Source: Ignavibacteriaceae bacterium
GTDB lineage: Bacteria > Bacteroidota > Ignavibacteria > Ignavibacteriales > Ignavibacteriaceae
Reading direction: 5' to 3'
Assembly (NCBI GenBank): GCA_031292455.1
Contig: JARLHC010000075.1
Span: 1-64,000, forward strand
DNA: 64,000 nt
Shown: positions 51,358 to 60,830 of the stretch, piece by piece
Position numbering within the stretch: position 1 is the stretch's first letter
Layout: every line of letters starts with the position of its first letter
Translations under genes and position numbers: made by a program
Notes under the pieces: generated by a model
Database searches by the model: none
What the model was told of the DNA's origin: nothing
What the model saw: the letters and a program-made list of their open reading frames with translations, nothing else

Positions 51358-54300
51358 TTGAATAGGTGGCTTTGGTTCTTAACTGCTGTTATTTTAATAA
51401 TTGCTCTCGTTCTCTCCGGCAATATTTATCTCGATTCTGAAAATCAGATTATTAAAGAATTTGACGATCATCAAATGTTTATTGCCAAAGATCTTAATAT
51501 GGATTTATACTCTGAAATCACTTCTATTGTTAAAAGTTCAAATTATTTATCCCTGGAAAGTGAAAACAATAATTTTAAAGAGATCTTTAAAAGAAAAACT
51601 GCATTAAATGGCATATATCCTCCTTACGTTGAAGCAATATCGGTTTATAATCAGGATGGCAGACTAATTGGTTCCAATAGCGTCAGAACTGATCAGCTTA
51701 AAAAAGAAATTATTAAAAATATCTTAAATGGAAATTATAATTTCTTTATCGATGACGATGAACGGTTGATTGAAAACAATAAGTCTATAAGTAATTTCAT
51801 TGTCTATATCCCTCTGAAAGAATTGAATTTGATTATGGCTTTTCAGATTAACGCACCTGAATTTTTTAAAGCTAATATTAATAATATGAATTTAAAAGCT
51901 GATAAATTCGGGATATGGGTTATTGATCAGGAGGGAAATGTTTTGTTTCAGTCAGACCATCCTTCTATGGAATCCAGGAATGTTAACAGGTTGACCAATA
52001 ATTGTTTTAATTGTCATACCGGGAATTCTTATTTGAAAGAAATACAAAGTAACTCGACAGGTCATCTGAAATATTCACTCAAAAACTCTGGGACAAAGAA
52101 AGCCTCATTTTCAACTTTAGATCTAAATAATGAACATTGGAAAATCGTTGTTACTACTCCTAGTGAAGAGGTTACTGTTTATCTGGTTAAAGCAGCTAAA
52201 CAGGCCCTCATTTTATTATTATTGGTAATATTATTGCTTTCCATTATTACATATTTTGCAATAAAATTCTTCAAGATTCATTTCAGGGCCAGGGAAGAAT
52301 TGAATCATATGACCGAAAAGAATAAACTTTTAAGTCAGGTCATTGAGTCAGAAACAAAATATAAAGATTTATTTGAGAATAACCCTATCCCTATGTGGGT
52401 CTATTCCGTTGATTCTCTGAAATTTGAGATTGTCAATGATGCTGCTGTCAGGCATTACGGTTTTACAAGAGAAGAATTTTTATCCATGACTCTGAAGGAT
52501 ATTGGGCCTGATGATGAAATTTCTAAACTTGAAAATAATCTCACTCAATCCGAAAGTAAAATTGAAACTTTCAATTCTTGGCACCATAGAAAAAAAGACG
52601 GCACTATTATTAATGTTGAAATAACATCCCATTCATTGCCGAGCACCTACGGAAATCATTTCCGTCTTGTTATGGCTAAAGATGTTACCGAAAAGTTCCA
52701 TCTGCAGAAAGAGCTTGAAGAAAGTGAGGAAAAATTCAGGAATATCTTTGAAAATACCAAAGCTATATTTATAATTATCGATCCCTCTGATGGGAAAATA
52801 GTTGAAGCAAATGATGCAGCATGCGAATTTTATGGGTATAGTCAAAATGAAATGTTTGAGGAAATTTATTTAAGCCAGATTAACACTTTACCTGAAGATA
52901 AAATTAAAATTGAGATGCAGAAAGCTGCTCAAAATAGTATCCGGTTTTTTAGTTTTAAGCATCGTCTCAAAAATGGATCGGTTAAGGATGTTGAAGTATT
53001 TAGTGGCCCGATTCACTTCCTGGGGCGTAATCTTCTTTTCTCTGTTATTCATGACATTACGGAAAAAAAACTCGCTGAGGAGGATATAAAATTACTGGCT
53101 TACGCTCTTGAAAGTATAAATGAATGTATATCGATAACAGATTTGAATAACAAAATAACTTACGTAAACGGCGCTTTCTGTAAAGTATATGGCTACTTTA
53201 GTCATGAGATTATCGGCAGGCATATTGCCATTGTTATGGCTCGGGATAACGCTGAGGAGGTTGAAAAAAATATCTTAGCGAGTACCATTAATGGGGAATG
53301 GAAAGGGGAATTAATCAATAAACGGAAAAATGGGGAGGAATTCCCTGTCTATTTATCTACCTCCCCGATTAGAAATGAAAATGGTGAAATTATATCTCTT
53401 CTAGGTGTTGCCCTGGATATGACTGATGTGATTGTTTCAAGAGAGGAATTAATCCGTGCAAAAGATAAAGCTGAAGAAATGAATAGGCTTAAATCCAACT
53501 TCCTTGCAAATATGAGCCATGAACTGAGAACTCCAATGATCGGTATGCTCGGATTCTCCCAAATATTAAAACAGGAGTTGGATAACCCTGAGCAGCAGGA
53601 AATGGCCGAAGCCATTTATTCCAGCGGACAAAGATTAATGCAGACATTAAACCTTGTGCTGGATTTATCTCGGATAGAAGCTAATAAAATGGAAATAAAA
53701 CTGAATGAAATAAATATTAAGGAAATTATTAACAGTTCAGCTAAAATTTATGAGGCAGCAGCTAAAAATAAAAATCTCTACTTAAACAAATTATTTAAAA
53801 ACGATAATATTTATTGCTTCCTCGATGAATTATTAATGGTACAGATAATAAATAACTTGTTGTCTAATGCATTGAAATTTACCAAGATAGGGGGAATTAC
53901 AATTGAACTTGATACAGAAAATTATGGCGCAGATACTTGGGCTCTGATTAAAGTTATTGATACCGGAATAGGTATCCCGGAAGATTATCAGCCTCTGATA
54001 TTTGAAGAATTCCGCCAGGTCAGTGAAGGTCTGGGCCGTAGTTATGAAGGCAGCGGGTTAGGCCTTACCTTGACGAAAAAAACAGTCGAAATAATGAACG
54101 GGTCAATTACAGTAAGTAGTGAACTTGGAAAAGGGTCAGTATTTACTTTGAGATTTCCTGCGGTTATACATGATAATATCACTCCAGATAATTTAGATGA
54201 TTCTAACAAAGTTCAGGAAATTCCTTTCATACTTCAGAATCCCGATTTACCAAATCTCTTATTGGTTGAGAATGATAGGGCAAGTGCATTCATTACAAAA

Positions 54301-54636
54301 AGAGCACTTAAGGAAATTTGTACTGTCGATTTGGCAAACGATGGTGAAACTGCTGTGGAATTGGCCCGTAAAAAAGCTTATTCTGCCATTATAATGGATA
54401 TTGGACTGGGGTATGGAATGAATGGTATGGAAGCAGCAAAAATTATTCGGAAGTTTCCTGGATATGAAAAAATACCTATTATAGCATTAACTGCTTTCGC
54501 TATGGATGGAGATAAGGAGAATTTTCTTGCCCAGGGAATGACTCACTATCTGTCTAAACCTTTTGATTTAAAAGATCTGAAAATTTTAATTATCGATATA
54601 TTAAATGACTTAAATAATAAATCTGTCGTTATATAA
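51358..54636 (+). CDS. Hybrid histidine kinase with haem-motif periplasmic sensor
   Basis: A protein of 1092 residues from a TTG at 51358, with GGAGG at 51348-51352. Helix 1 (about 5-22) and helix 2 (about 282-304) enclose a periplasmic domain with one CXXCH motif (CFNCH, bases 52003-52017), a c-type haem site. Three PAS domains follow (about 330-450, 455-570 and 575-695). Then come HisKA with His721 in NMSHELRTPM, the ATPase domain (NLLSNALKFT, DTGIGIP, GSGLGL) and a receiver with Asp1014 in IIMDIGLG and the SKPF lysine. The haem suggests redox or gas sensing. It lies between two DUF4876 paralogues. No DNA-binding partner is next to it. Confidence 0.93.
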   Translation: MNRWLWFLTAVILIIALVLSGNIYLDSENQIIKEFDDHQMFIAKDLNMDLYSEITSIVKSSNYLSLESENNNFKEIFKRKTALNGIYPPYVEAISVYNQDGRLIGSNSVRTDQLKKEIIKNILNGNYNFFIDDDERLIENNKSISNFIVYIPLKELNLIMAFQINAPEFFKANINNMNLKADKFGIWVIDQEGNVLFQSDHPSMESRNVNRLTNNCFNCHTGNSYLKEIQSNSTGHLKYSLKNSGTKKASFSTLDLNNEHWKIVVTTPSEEVTVYLVKAAKQALILLLLVILLLSIITYFAIKFFKIHFRAREELNHMTEKNKLLSQVIESETKYKDLFENNPIPMWVYSVDSLKFEIVNDAAVRHYGFTREEFLSMTLKDIGPDDEISKLENNLTQSESKIETFNSWHHRKKDGTIINVEITSHSLPSTYGNHFRLVMAKDVTEKFHLQKELEESEEKFRNIFENTKAIFIIIDPSDGKIVEANDAACEFYGYSQNEMFEEIYLSQINTLPEDKIKIEMQKAAQNSIRFFSFKHRLKNGSVKDVEVFSGPIHFLGRNLLFSVIHDITEKKLAEEDIKLLAYALESINECISITDLNNKITYVNGAFCKVYGYFSHEIIGRHIAIVMARDNAEEVEKNILASTINGEWKGELINKRKNGEEFPVYLSTSPIRNENGEIISLLGVALDMTDVIVSREELIRAKDKAEEMNRLKSNFLANMSHELRTPMIGMLGFSQILKQELDNPEQQEMAEAIYSSGQRLMQTLNLVLDLSRIEANKMEIKLNEINIKEIINSSAKIYEAAAKNKNLYLNKLFKNDNIYCFLDELLMVQIINNLLSNALKFTKIGGITIELDTENYGADTWALIKVIDTGIGIPEDYQPLIFEEFRQVSEGLGRSYEGSGLGLTLTKKTVEIMNGSITVSSELGKGSVFTLRFPAVIHDNITPDNLDDSNKVQEIPFILQNPDLPNLLLVENDRASAFITKRALKEICTVDLANDGETAVELARKKAYSAIIMDIGLGYGMNGMEAAKIIRKFPGYEKIPIIALTAFAMDGDKENFLAQGMTHYLSKPFDLKDLKILIIDILNDLNNKSVVI

Positions 54637-54659
54637 CAAAATCTATCGATCTTTATATT

Positions 54660-56378
54660 ATGATAAAATCTTTGCTTAAAAAGAAACCCACTGTTAGTAA
54701 AAAGCGATTGTTGTCAAAATCTGAATACTTAATTGAATATCTGTCTGCTTCCTGGCACCCCTATGCTTTGATTATTCTCCTAGGTGTTCTTGTTTTCGGC
54801 AGGACTATCTTGTTTAATTATACCTATTTTGATGACGATTTAATTATATTAAAAAAAATTGATTCCCTGTCCAATCTGTCCACAATATTTCAATCATTTA
54901 AAACTCTCTACTTCTCTGCATACTACCGACCTTTCATAACTATATCATTAATTATAGATGCCCAGATTAGTAATATTTCTCCATGGATGTACCATGTCTC
55001 AAATCTTGTTTATCATCTAATAGCAGGTTGTCTAACATATTACTTGTTATTAAAACTTAATTCTTCGAGGTTAATAGCACTAATTGCGGGAATTGTTTTT
55101 ATCCTCCACCCATTGGCAACTCAGGCTGTCGCCTGGATACTGGGCAGAAATGATTCTCTTGTGGCTATCTTCATTTTGATATCATTTATCTTTTTAATCA
55201 ATTCTGTTTCGTATGGAAAAATCTATTATTACTTACTCCATTTACTCTTTTTCTTTTTTGCTTTGTTAACAAAAGAAACCGCTGCTGTTTTTCCGGTAAT
55301 CGCCTTAGTTTACCTTACCCTCATTGCTCGCTACGCTCTATTTTCAATGAAAACAATTAGGTACTTTTTTGGATGGGCTTTTGTGATAATTGTCTGGCTT
55401 CTTCTGAGAAGCGCAGCATTAAGTGGTATTAAATTAAATGAAGGTATATTTTCCTACCATGGAATTATTTCAAACTTTCCTGCATTAATTGAATTACTCG
55501 GTAAACTCGTTCTTCCAGTTAGATTGTCAGTTTATCCGACTATAAATTCTATTTCTGTGATATTGGGTACTCTGACAATTTCTGCTTTAATGATCTCTCT
55601 TTTCCTCTGGAAGAAGAATATAAATCGATTAGTTGTTTTTTCAATAATATGGATCGTCCTTTTTAATCTACCTGGTATGGTTGTTACTATTGCCGATAAC
55701 TTAAACCGTTTTAGCTATCTTGAAAGCCGGGCCTATATTTCAATTATTGGATTTGTGATCCTTCTGGCGGGTATGGAAAAGTGGATAACAGCCCTATCAC
55801 CCCAAAGGTTAATCTCTATCATTATTTCTGTTGCAGTGATTTACTCAATAATAATATTCAAATATAGCTCCTACTATCAGACCCCTCTTAATCACTGGAA
55901 TAAGGCAGTCGAAATGTCTCCCGGTGCAGCCGATGCTTGGTTTAACTTAGCATTAGTATCAGCAGATATCTATAATAATATTGATATGGCTGAAGTCAAT
56001 TTGAAAAAAGCTATTGCCTTAAATTATGATAACCCTTCTTATCATAATTGGCTGGGAACAATATACGGACAAAAGAATTTGCCATCTCAGGCGGAATATG
56101 AATTTAATATTTCCTTAAAACTCGATCCGGCTGACCCGAATACCTATTTCAATCTTGGATACCTTAATTATCTTAATAAACAGTTCCCTGCAGCTGAAAA
56201 ATATTATATGATGTCTGTGAAGGTTGATTCATCCTATTTTGCCTCATACTATCAATTAATTACCCTATATATTCAGCAGCTGAAATATGATGATGCTCTT
56301 AAATATGCCGGCATATTGAAGGCTAAGGGATTTAATTTAGACCCTGCTTTATTAGAACAGATCCATTCCCGGAGATAA
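54660..56378 (+). CDS. TMTC-like membrane protein with TPR repeats
   Basis: A protein of 572 residues with about eleven hydrophobic helices in the first 410 residues, then at least four TPR units (about 420-560, DAWFNLALVSADIYNNIDMAEVNLKKAI, then DPNTYFNLGYLNYLNKQFPAAEKYY). The loop after helix 1 has the acidic motif TYFDDDLIIL, and a later segment has HPLATQAVAWILGRND. These are features of GT-C-fold O-mannosyltransferase-like (TMTC/DUF1736) proteins. It may transfer a lipid-linked sugar at the membrane, but the donor and target are unknown. It lies 23 bases after the hybrid kinase, so the two are probably one operon. Confidence 0.82.
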   Translation: MIKSLLKKKPTVSKKRLLSKSEYLIEYLSASWHPYALIILLGVLVFGRTILFNYTYFDDDLIILKKIDSLSNLSTIFQSFKTLYFSAYYRPFITISLIIDAQISNISPWMYHVSNLVYHLIAGCLTYYLLLKLNSSRLIALIAGIVFILHPLATQAVAWILGRNDSLVAIFILISFIFLINSVSYGKIYYYLLHLLFFFFALLTKETAAVFPVIALVYLTLIARYALFSMKTIRYFFGWAFVIIVWLLLRSAALSGIKLNEGIFSYHGIISNFPALIELLGKLVLPVRLSVYPTINSISVILGTLTISALMISLFLWKKNINRLVVFSIIWIVLFNLPGMVVTIADNLNRFSYLESRAYISIIGFVILLAGMEKWITALSPQRLISIIISVAVIYSIIIFKYSSYYQTPLNHWNKAVEMSPGAADAWFNLALVSADIYNNIDMAEVNLKKAIALNYDNPSYHNWLGTIYGQKNLPSQAEYEFNISLKLDPADPNTYFNLGYLNYLNKQFPAAEKYYMMSVKVDSSYFASYYQLITLYIQQLKYDDALKYAGILKAKGFNLDPALLEQIHSRR

Positions 56379-56448
56379 ATGATCAATTTTTTAGAATCAT
56401 ATATTAGGTGATATATCCTCCTTTTATTGACCGGGCAAATTGGGTTTA

Positions 56449-56479
56449 TTGTACTAAATTACTCAAAATGTGTATTATA
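56449..56479 (+). promoter_or_regulatory. 31-bp promoter-region element of DUF4876 paralogue 3
   Basis: TTGTACTAAATTACTCAAAA then TGTGTATTATA. It is a more diverged version of the element before the other two paralogues, with the GTACTAAAT and AAAATGTGTAT cores kept. It ends 33 bases before the TTG start. Confidence 0.55.
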
Positions 56480-56512
56480 ATAAGTATAATAACTATTATG
56501 GAGAATAGTCTG

Positions 56513-57601
56513 TTGAAACGCTTGATCCTGATAGCTCTGTCTTTATTATTCTTTCTGTACGGCTGTATGCAGAATCCTCCGGCCCTTCAGGATGGTAATG
56601 GTTCTATTGAACTTAAAGCCGTTTGGAATAAATCTGTTGATTCCATACCCGATCTTGTTCCTCTGCAGAATGCAAAAGTTATCCTAAGCTCTCAATATGG
56701 AATGGAGATCTATTATACAGGAACTGATGGGTATTTAAGATTGAATCACCTTCCATCAGCTAATTATAATATCTCGGTTAAAGCCCCTCACCCTGTTGAC
56801 CCGACAATCATTTTGGTAGGCTCCATCAGGAATGTCAATATTATATCGGGCCAGGTCCGCGATTCTACCGTTACTGCAGAACCTGTTTCAAGTTCTGGCA
56901 TTGCAATAAATGAAATTTATTGCGCCGGACCAGTTAATAATATCTTTTACTTTTATGACTTGTTTATAGAATTATATAATTCTAGTGATAGTGTAAAATA
57001 TCTTGATGGAATCCAGTTTATGAGGGTTTCCCGTACTAATAATGGTCTTATGCCTGGTGGTGATTGGTACCATGATGGCAGAATGCAGGGCGTTACGTAT
57101 ATTTATAAATTTCCCGGAAGAGCTGGAGAGAAAAATTATCCCTTTAATTCTAAACAGTTTCTTGTTCTGGCTGGTGATGCTGTCGATCATAGGAAAGCCG
57201 TTTCTACTAGCATCGATCTTTCAAATGCAGATTGGGAATTCTATAACCAGTATATGGCTGCTGATATAGATAATCCCAACGTTCCTAACCTAATTAATTT
57301 AATATCTTCTAATACAACTAAATTTTTAATTGGCTTGAATGATGATATCGTTGCCCTTGCTTCAGGTGTCGATACTGTTTGGACAGATGGTATCGATATA
57401 TCTACTATCCTTGATGCTGTTCAATATAGGTCTAATGTTACTCTTCCAAAATATATCGATGACCGCCTGGATAGGGGAATCGTTCAGGCTCCTGCAAGAT
57501 ACAGCGGAAAGTCTATGCAAAGAAAAGAACCTGGTATGGATACTAATGATGGTAGTCTCGATTGGGAGATTCTTCCTGCCCCCACACCGGGGACACAATA
57601 A
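56513..57601 (+). CDS. DUF4876 lipoprotein, paralogue 3
   Basis: A protein of 362 residues from TTG at 56513, with GGAG nine bases before it. An ATG at 56498 (MENSLLKRL) is possible. The lipobox is FLYGC. It is clearly homologous to the tandem pair along its length (GIAINEIYCAGPVNNIFYFY, LYNSSDSVKYLDGIQFMR) but more diverged, and it lacks the tandem pair's downstream hairpin. The copy is therefore older or separated earlier. The 31-bp upstream element is shared in diverged form. Confidence 0.85.
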   Translation: MKRLILIALSLLFFLYGCMQNPPALQDGNGSIELKAVWNKSVDSIPDLVPLQNAKVILSSQYGMEIYYTGTDGYLRLNHLPSANYNISVKAPHPVDPTIILVGSIRNVNIISGQVRDSTVTAEPVSSSGIAINEIYCAGPVNNIFYFYDLFIELYNSSDSVKYLDGIQFMRVSRTNNGLMPGGDWYHDGRMQGVTYIYKFPGRAGEKNYPFNSKQFLVLAGDAVDHRKAVSTSIDLSNADWEFYNQYMAADIDNPNVPNLINLISSNTTKFLIGLNDDIVALASGVDTVWTDGIDISTILDAVQYRSNVTLPKYIDDRLDRGIVQAPARYSGKSMQRKEPGMDTNDGSLDWEILPAPTPGTQ

Positions 57602-57800
57602 CTCATTTAGGCAAAACTTTTTATATTACCATGGTTAATAATAATTTCCAAATGTTTTAACCTTGAATTGTTTTTAGAAATATTCATGCAAATGGCAATA
57701 TTAGGTCAATGTACACATCTTTATTAGACAGAATTTGCATTAGCAATTAAGATATTATAATATTATATTCTCAAATAGGTTATATCATCAAAGGTGAATT

Positions 57801-57896
57801 ATGAGTATAGCAAAAAAAATATTTACTTTAATTCTGCTTGTTGTTGGTTCGGCCCTGTTTACATTTGCTCTTTTATATTTTCTTTTCTTAAAGTAA
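57801..57896 (+). CDS. Small membrane peptide (31 residues)
   Basis: A 31-codon frame with AAAGGTG eight bases before its ATG. It begins MSIAKKIFTLILLVVGSALF and is one hydrophobic helix with basic residues at the start and a terminal lysine. Such small single-helix proteins often regulate membrane enzymes. It lies just before the sensor-like membrane gene at 57966. Confidence 0.5.
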   Translation: MSIAKKIFTLILLVVGSALFTFALLYFLFLK

Positions 57897-57965
57897 AATT
57901 ACCAAAATTATTTTTCACCTTGAGATTTCTTTTGTTATTTTATATTTAATTATAAAAGAAAAAAT

Positions 57966-58532
57966 ATGACTAAAATTAAAAGAATCCTTCTCAAATGGCT
58001 CCTTTTATCTGCCTTAACTAGTGTTTTCTTCCTCGTAATTTATGTCACTTTTCAACAAGCATTAAGATTAACAGCTAATTATCCACAGGTTCAAATAGCT
58101 GAAGATTATGCTTATTTACTTTCCAATGCCGATCCCTTTGATTCAACCAGGTTCTCAGAAAAAATAAATATTGAAAGGAGTCTCTCTTCCTTCGTTATCA
58201 TTTTTAACAGTAATGAATATCCGGTTTTGACTTCAGGATTATTGCATGGAACTATTCCTCATTTGCCCAAAGGTGTTCTGGACAATGTTAAACAGGATAA
58301 AGAATTAAAACTAACTTGGCAGCCCGAAAGGGGAGTCAGGATTGCTTCCGTTATAATTGCTTATAATGGGAAAAACACTGGCTTTGTATTAGCTGGTAGA
58401 TCATTAAGAGAAACAGAAACAACTATTGGAAAGATCGCAACGATATTAGGAATTGGTTGGATTATATCACTGATCTCTGTTCTTATTGTTATTGCAGTAA
58501 ATGAGTATTTATTCCGTAATTCGGAAACCTGA
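57966..58532 (+). CDS. Sensor-like membrane protein without output domain
   Basis: A protein of 188 residues. Helix 1 (about 12-30) and helix 2 (about 155-180) enclose a periplasmic domain of about 120 residues, with a strand pattern near ASVIIAYNGKNTGFVLAGRSLRETE that looks like a single dCache or PAS-like fold. The architecture is the N-terminal half of a two-helix sensor kinase, but it stops just after helix 2 without HAMP or kinase domain. It may be a stand-alone ligand-binding partner. No family name. Confidence 0.65.
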   Translation: MTKIKRILLKWLLLSALTSVFFLVIYVTFQQALRLTANYPQVQIAEDYAYLLSNADPFDSTRFSEKINIERSLSSFVIIFNSNEYPVLTSGLLHGTIPHLPKGVLDNVKQDKELKLTWQPERGVRIASVIIAYNGKNTGFVLAGRSLRETETTIGKIATILGIGWIISLISVLIVIAVNEYLFRNSET

Positions 58533-58587
58533 TTAACCTCTGATTATTATTTCTTTTATCAATCTTTCCATCATTAGAAACAATAAT

Positions 58588-58610
58588 AAGGCTGCCTTTT
58601 AGACAGCCTT
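58588..58610. terminator. Bidirectional terminator hairpin
   Basis: A perfect 7-bp stem AAGGCTG / CAGCCTT with a nine-base loop, placed between the convergent genes at 57966 (plus) and 58643 (minus). The A/T-rich DNA on both sides fits a shared terminator. Confidence 0.7.
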
Positions 58611-58642
58611 ATAAAGTACATTAAATATAATGGACTCAGATA

Positions 58643-59863
58643 TTAATCCTGCTCATATGCAATTTCGCCATGAAGTGAATTATCTAATCCCGCGATCTCT
58701 TCCTCTTTTGTCACTTTTACAGGAGTGATTAGGTTAATAACGTGCAACATCCCTAACGTAAACAGGAAGCAGTATGTGCATACAAGTAACATCGATAGAA
58801 TTTGTGTTAGAAAAAATGTTGACGATCCACCGACCAACCATCCTTCTATATTCACACTTGGATTTACTGCCTTAGTTGCAAATAACCCCAGCATTATTAT
58901 TCCTATCGAACCTCCTACACCATGTACTCCCCAAACGTCCAATGCATCATCCCACTTTAATTTGTTTTTCAGGGCAACAGCGAAGTAACATATAATTCCT
59001 GCCGATATTCCTATAACTACTGCATTTCCAAGAGTTACATATCCGGCCGCTGGAGTAATAGTCGCTAGTCCTGCAACCGATCCTGTAAGCAATCCAATGA
59101 ATTTCGGCTTTTTCTCCAGTATCCATGCTAAAAATAACCATGTCATTCCTGCAAAAGAAGCAGCAACATCTGTATTAATGAATGCCTGGGCTGTAATTGC
59201 ATCTACTCTGCATTCGGATCCGGCATTGAATCCGTACCATCCAAACCAAAGGAGTCCGGTTCCTAATGCTACTAATGGGATACTGTGTGGCCCCCGTTCG
59301 ATGACATTACGTTTTCCTACATAGAAAACAGATGCTAAAGCAGCCATTCCTGCACTCGCATGTACTACAATTCCTCCTGCAAAATCAAGCACACCCCATT
59401 TTGCTAATAATCCGCCTCCCCATACCATATGTACTAGCGGGAAATAAACACATAATAGCCAGAGTGTAAGGAACAACATGTATGCAGGGAAACGTACTCT
59501 GTTTGCAAATGCCCCGGTTATAAGTGCAGGAGTAATAATTGCAAACATCATTTGGTAAGCTGCAAAAACAAATAATGGTATTTCATGGTTGCCTGGAAAC
59601 ATTGTGTTTAGATTAATTCCATTCATGAATGCCATATTTAGATTACCAATTATACCTCCTTCTCCTCCGCTGAAACACAATGAATAACCAACAACAAACC
59701 AAATAACTGTCGTCCAGCACAATGAAATAAAACTTTGTATCATTATTGCTAGAACATTTTTCCTGCCTACAAGGCCGCCATAAAAGAATGCAAGGCCAGG
59801 GGTCATTAACATCACCAGACTCGCGGCTACCAGCATGAAGGCAGTACTGCCTGTATTTAACAT
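58643..59863 (-). CDS. amt: Ammonium transporter (Amt/MEP/Rh)
   Basis: A protein of 406 residues with eleven hydrophobic helices. The family motifs are there: PGLAFFYGGLVGRKN at the start, DFAGGIVVHASAGMAAL in the middle (with the conserved pore His and Asp) and FGWYGFNAGSE. It conducts ammonium into the cytoplasm. No glnB/glnK gene lies next to it, but the TorF-like gene upstream on the same strand is a frequent partner in other genomes. The C-terminus is a short regulatory tail, as usual. Confidence 0.95.
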   Translation of the reverse strand: MLNTGSTAFMLVAASLVMLMTPGLAFFYGGLVGRKNVLAIMIQSFISLCWTTVIWFVVGYSLCFSGGEGGIIGNLNMAFMNGINLNTMFPGNHEIPLFVFAAYQMMFAIITPALITGAFANRVRFPAYMLFLTLWLLCVYFPLVHMVWGGGLLAKWGVLDFAGGIVVHASAGMAALASVFYVGKRNVIERGPHSIPLVALGTGLLWFGWYGFNAGSECRVDAITAQAFINTDVAASFAGMTWLFLAWILEKKPKFIGLLTGSVAGLATITPAAGYVTLGNAVVIGISAGIICYFAVALKNKLKWDDALDVWGVHGVGGSIGIIMLGLFATKAVNPSVNIEGWLVGGSSTFFLTQILSMLLVCTYCFLFTLGMLHVINLITPVKVTKEEEIAGLDNSLHGEIAYEQD

Positions 59864-59893
59864 AAGAACCTCAGAATTTAATTAATGAATTAT

Positions 59894-60646
59894 TTATAGA
59901 GTAATTCCAAATACCAAATATGATATTTCCATATTAGGATTTAATATATAAGAACAGTATACTGGGATTGAATAGCTTTCCGATATCTTAATTTGTTTGG
60001 ATGCTTTTAGACCAATATTAATTATGCTGAATCTATCTGTATTATATAGTGGATTTTCCTGTGACCCGGGTGTAGTTCCTGTAAATATGCTTATAGATGC
60101 ATCATCTACTTTAAATCCATACTCAGCATATATGTACATGTTGTTTCCCTTATCATTGTAAACGTTTATGCATCCGGAAATCAATATCGGAAATGATTCC
60201 GGTCCTCCCATTGTAAGACCTGCTTCTATAATGTGAGCTCCGGGTCCATTCTTATTATTATAGTTGTTAAAATTTCCGATACGGATTCCGCTGTTTGCAA
60301 AATAGTAGTCTGTTATTATTGCAGTTAGCGAACTTTTATTTGGTCCATCTATTGTATAGCTCCCCCACGTATCAATTTCCTGTGAGGAATTATAATGAGC
60401 GTCTATTGAATTCAGATGAGTAAGTCCGTATGAACCCCAGAAACCGCACTGCAGCCCTCTAACCTTCATTGTAATTGAAGGTTGAATGTTGGGCGCATCA
60501 TTTAAATTAATTCCTTGCCAGATATATCGGCTTACGAAGTCAGCATTTAGTGTAATAGATATAGGTTGTGCGGATATTTGTGCGGCTGCTCCATAAAAAA
60601 TAAAGAGCAATGAAAGATTATTAACGGGCAATTTTCTGTATTGCAT
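59894..60646 (-). CDS. TorF-like (Gcw_chp) putative porin
   Basis: A protein of 250 residues. An N-terminal signal peptide (about 1-27, ending QISAQ) leads to a beta-barrel of about 10-12 strands starting ITLNADFVSRYIWQGINLND, a motif of the Gcw_chp/TorF putative porin family. It ends with the strand ISYLVFGITL. Members are often coded next to Amt and PII genes, as here (30 bases before amt on the same strand). A role as an outer-membrane channel for small nitrogen compounds is inference. Confidence 0.82.
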   Translation of the reverse strand: MQYRKLPVNNLSLLFIFYGAAAQISAQPISITLNADFVSRYIWQGINLNDAPNIQPSITMKVRGLQCGFWGSYGLTHLNSIDAHYNSSQEIDTWGSYTIDGPNKSSLTAIITDYYFANSGIRIGNFNNYNNKNGPGAHIIEAGLTMGGPESFPILISGCINVYNDKGNNMYIYAEYGFKVDDASISIFTGTTPGSQENPLYNTDRFSIINIGLKASKQIKISESYSIPVYCSYILNPNMEISYLVFGITL

Positions 60647-60724
60647 CCTGATTTCACAATAATATAAATTTCTACTGCAAAACTAAATGTAATATTTGTG
60701 GAGATACAGTCTTTTGCAATGAAC

Positions 60725-60759
60725 GTCACATATTTGTCACAAACGTGTTGGTTATAACC
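60725..60759. promoter_or_regulatory. Repeats in the divergent amt / LytTR promoter
   Basis: GTCACA occurs at 60725-60730 and again at 60736-60741, 11 bases apart (one helix turn). A perfect 10-bp palindrome GGTTATAACC lies at 60750-60759. The region separates the TorF-amt operon from the LytTR regulator gene, so one or both may be regulator sites. Confidence 0.4.
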
Positions 60760-60830
60760 CGCTGTGTCTCTATTTTTATAATGGCTAATTGTATAGTTAC
60801 TATTTTTAAAAACATCCTGCATATTGCATT

